64,000 nucleotides of DNA, from assembly GCF_027409185.1 (NCBI RefSeq), contig NC_084471.1, positions 3,285,535-3,349,534 on the forward strand. The letters run 5' to 3'. Made by a program: the position numbers and the translations under genes. Below, piece after piece: positions 60,701-64,000 of this stretch. This stretch comes from Cynocephalus volans. Lineage: Eukaryota; Chordata; Mammalia; Dermoptera; Cynocephalidae. Each line of letters opens with the position of its first letter. The first letter of the stretch is position 1. The notes under the pieces were generated by a model, which saw only the letters and a program-made list of their open reading frames with translations, was not told the DNA's origin and ran no database searches.

Positions 60701-63650
60701 ATGGATGGAAGGGTGGATGGATGGATGGGTGGATGGATAGATGGATGGGTAGGTGGATAGATGGATCGATGGAAGGATGGATGGATGGATGTGTGGATGG
60801 GTGGTTGGATGGATGGTTGGATGGATGGATGGATGGATGACTGGATGGATGGATGGATAGTTGGATGGATGGATGGATGGATGGATGGGTGGATGGGAGG
60901 TGGGATGGATGGATGCATGGATGATGGGAAGATGGATGGATGGATGAATGGATGGATGGCTGGGTTGATGGATGAGTGGATGGGTGGATAGATGGATGGG
61001 TGGGTGGATTAGTGGTTGGGAGGATGGTTGGGTGGATGGATGGATGGATGGGAGGATGGGTGGATGGGTTGGTGGAGGGGTAGACGGATTGTTGGATGGA
61101 TGGATGGATGGATGGATGGGTACATGGAAGGATGGATGGATGGATGGATGGACGGATGGATGAATGGGTGGGTGGGTGGAAGGATGGATGGATGGATGGA
61201 TTGGTAGAAGGATGGATGGATAGATGGATTGGTGGATGGGTGGATAGATGGATGGGTGGATAGGTGGAATGATGGGTGGGTGGATGAGTGGTTGAGTGGT
61301 TGGGTGGTGTGATGGATGGATGGATTGGTAGAAGGATGGAAGGATTGATGGAAGGGTGGGTGGGTGGGTGGATGGTTTGGGTAGGGGTAGACGGATGGTT
61401 GGATGGATGGATGGATGGATGGGTGGATGGATGGATGGATGAATGGACGGATGGATGGATGGACGGACGGATGAATGGGTGGGTGGGTGGATGGATGGAT
61501 GGATGGATGGATGGATGGATGGATGGATAGATGGATTGGTGGATGGGTGGATAGATGGATGGGTGGATAGGTGGAATGATGGGTGGGTGGATGAGTGGTT
61601 AAGTGTTTGGGTGGTGTGATGGATGGATGCATTGGTAGAAGGATGGATGGATTGATGGAAGGGTGGATGGGTGGATGGTTTGGGGAGGGGTAGACGGATT
61701 GTTGGATGGATGGATGGATGGATGGATGGGTGGATGGATCGATGGATGGATGGATGGATGGAAGGATGGATGGACGGATGGATGAATGGGTGGATTGGTG
61801 GATGGATGGATGGATGGATATATGGATGGATGGATGGATGGAAGGATGGATGGGTAGATGGATGGATGGATGGATGGGTGGGTGGATAGATGGGTAGATG
61901 GACGGATGCATGGGTGGATGGATGGATGGATGGATGGATGGATGGATGGATGGATGGATGGATGGATGGCTGGGTGGATGGGTGGATGGATGGATGGATA
62001 GATGGGTGGGTGGTTGGATGGATGGATGGGTGGATGGATGGATGGATGGGTAGGTGGATAGATGGATAGATGGAAGGATGGCTGGCTGGATGGGTGGATG
62101 GGTGGTTGGGTGGATGGATGGATGGATCGGTAGATGGATGGATGGATGGATGGATGGATGGATGGATGGATGAATGGATGGATGGCTGGGTGGATGGATG
62201 GATGGACGGATGGATGAATGGGTGGGTTGGTGGATGGATGGATGGATGGATGGATGGATGGATGGATGGATGGATGGACAGATGGATGGGTGGACGGGTG
62301 GATAGATGGATGGGTGGATAGGTGGAATGATGGATGGGTGGATGAGTGGTTGAGTGTTTGGGTGGTGTGATGGATGGATGGATTGGTAGAAGGATGGATG
62401 GATTGATGGATGGATGGATGGGTGGATGGTTTGGGGAGGGGTAGACGGATGGTTGGATGGATGGATGGATGGATGGATGGGTGGATGGATGGATGGATGG
62501 AAGGATGGATGGACAGATGGATGAATGGGTGGATGGGTGGATGGATGGATGGATGGATATATGGATGGATGGATGGATGGAAGGATGGATGGTTAGATGG
62601 ATGGATGGATCCATGGGTGGGTGGATGGATGGGTAGATGGATGGATGCATGGGTTGATGGATGGATGGATGGATGGATGGTTCTATGGGTAGTTGGATGG
62701 GTGGATGGTTGGATAGATGGATGGATGGATAGGTGGACTAATGGGTGGGTGGATGAATGGTTGGGTGGTTGGGTGGTTTGATGGATGGGTGGTAGATGGA
62801 TGAATGGGTGGATGGATGGATGGATGGGTGGGTGGGTGAATGGATGGGTTGATGGATGGATGGATGGGTGGGTTCGTGAGTGGACTGATGTGTGGGCGGA
62901 TGGGTGGTTGGGTGGATGGATTGATGGGTGGATGTGTGGACTTATGAGTGGGTGGATGGGTGGGTGGATGGATGGATGGATAGATGGATGGATGGGTGGA
63001 TAGGTGGACAGATGGTTAGGTTGATGGGTGTTTGGGTGGATGGGTGGTTTGATGGATGGATGGGTAGATGGATGGATGGATGGGTGGATGGGTAGTTAGA
63101 TGGGTGAATGGATGGGTGGATGCATAGATGGATGGATGGATGGGCGGGTGAGTGGATGGATGGGTGGATGGATGGATGGATGGGTGGGTGAGTGGATGGA
63201 TGTGTAGTTGTATGGGTGGATAGATGGATGTGTGGATAGGTGGGTTGATGGGTGGGTGGATGGATTGATGTGTGGGTGAATGGTTGGATGGATTGGTGCA
63301 TAGGTAGATTGATGGATGGATGGGTGGATGGATGGATGGATGGATGGATGGATGGATGGATGGATGGATGGATGGATGGTTGGATGGATGGGTGGGTGCG
63401 TGGATGAATGGCTAGATGGATGGGTGGATGGGAGGATAGCTGGATGGTTGGATAAGTGGATTGATGGGTGGGTGGATCAGTGGTTGTTTTGATGATTGGG
63501 TGTATGGATTGATGTGTGGGTGGAAGGTGGATTGGTGAATGGATTGGTGGATAGATGGATGGATGGTTGGGTGGGTGAGTGGATTGATGGGTGGGCGGAT
63601 GCGTGGTTGGGTGGATGGATGGATGGGTGGATGGGTGGATGGACAGATGA
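57753..63650. repeat. Degenerate (TGGA)n array, 5.9 kb, with higher-order repeats
   Basis: An uninterrupted tetranucleotide-phase array of TGGA with common variants TGGG, TAGA, TGAA, TGGT and AGGA. The plus strand is G-rich and almost free of C. Because 3 x 4 = 12, every frame reads a four-residue cycle: Gly-Trp-Met-Asp on plus and Ile-His-Pro-Ser on minus. The plus strand acquires stops from TAG/TGA variants, while the minus strand stays open for up to 942 codons (59822-62650). These frames lack domains and are repeat by-products. Longer duplications within the array are listed under findings. Confidence 0.97.
57756..57774 (+). other. G-quadruplex motif at array edge
   Basis: Five GGG runs separated by single T bases, the most favourable loop length for a parallel quadruplex. 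The same four-run motif recurs at 60335-60349 and 61354-61368. Confidence 0.8.
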
Positions 63651-63734
63651 ATAAATAAAGGATTAGGGCAAAAACATCAATTACACAAAGCCAAAGTGAA
63701 TGACACCTGCTATAGCACCTTTTCACTTGAGGAC

Positions 63735-63930
63735 AATTAAATCTACTATTTATTGGGCACTACATGTTTTAATAGGTATTTTCACATTTTACATTACATC
63801 TGCTACTGATAAGAAAAGTGTGATTAATACATCCTTTCCCGTTTTCCAGATGAGGAGATGGAGGTGCATAGCACTGCACAGAGCCAGCCCTGAACCTTTC
63901 TGATTCCACCCTCTACACAGAGAGTGAGAT
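63735..63930 (-). mobile_element. MIR SINE, antisense
   Basis: TCTACTATTTATTGGGCACT, TAGGTATTTTCACATTTTAC, CCGTTTTCCAGATGAGGAGA and TGGAGGTGCATAGCACTGC give the reverse MIR order. Confidence 0.65.
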
Positions 63931-64000
63931 TTCTGTCTGGTCATCAGTCCTGTATATACTACTGTTTGATACTGAGAGTGGGAGCTGAATGGAAAGATAG

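Noticed and set aside
59822-62650. 942-codon minus-strand open frame
   Set aside because: It is composed only of the Ile-His-Pro-Ser cycle forced by the TGGA array. There is no domain, and all frames give the same repeat, so it is not annotated as a gene.
57753-63650. CRISPR-like or satellite repeat-spacer array
   Set aside because: The repeats are contiguous tetranucleotides without spacers; nothing resembles a CRISPR array.

Overview
The window looks like intergenic DNA from a placental mammal. Support comes from the dense interspersed repeats: several old L1 copies, L2, MIR, MER5A, an MLT1A-type MaLR LTR and mariner MITEs. There is also a processed ribosomal-protein pseudogene, and there are long microsatellites. 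I found no Alu, rodent B1/B2 or other recognisable young lineage-specific SINE in 64 kb, which argues against a simian primate or a mouse-like rodent. I cannot name the species. No functional protein-coding gene, CpG-island promoter, tRNA, rRNA or CRISPR array could be supported. The only recognisable gene-derived sequence is a dead RPL30 retrocopy.

Layout. 1-6.3 kb: plus-strand old L1 pieces split by a probable solo LTR, then a long ancient repeat and an L1 3' end. 6.3-17 kb: mostly unassigned sequence with small L2, MER5A and other ancient repeat fragments, a 21-bp minisatellite, and an AT-rich block at 16.3-16.7 kb that resembles a conserved noncoding element. 17.0-17.35 kb: CA-rich DNA holding a mariner MITE. 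17.6-24.6 kb: minus-strand L1M sequence, interrupted by a plus-strand L1 3' end carrying a GA/GAAA microsatellite and by an LTR-like repeat. 24.6-40.4 kb: mixed unassigned and ancient repeats (L2, MLT1A, MIR), a 0.5-kb TG-rich tract, and the RPL30 pseudogene inserted inside a mariner MITE. 40.6-46.95 kb and 48.6-54.75 kb: minus-strand L1M blocks, the second interrupted by an L1 3' end with a clean 9-bp target-site duplication. 55.2-55.7 kb: two hAT-like elements. 56.1-56.6 kb: a TG plus CATCCTC minisatellite. 57.75-63.65 kb: a 5.9-kb degenerate TGGA array with clear higher-order duplications. 63.7-63.93 kb: a MIR.

Nothing here works together as a gene system. Nearly all long open frames are by-products of tandem repeats. 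The best candidates for a second look are the higher-order structure and G-quadruplex motifs of the TGGA array, the nested RPL30-in-MITE insertion, the L1 polypurine tract that appears to have seeded the GAAA microsatellite, and the candidate conserved element near 16.5 kb. Repeat family names come from remembered consensus features, not from a database search, and most boundaries are approximate to tens of bases.
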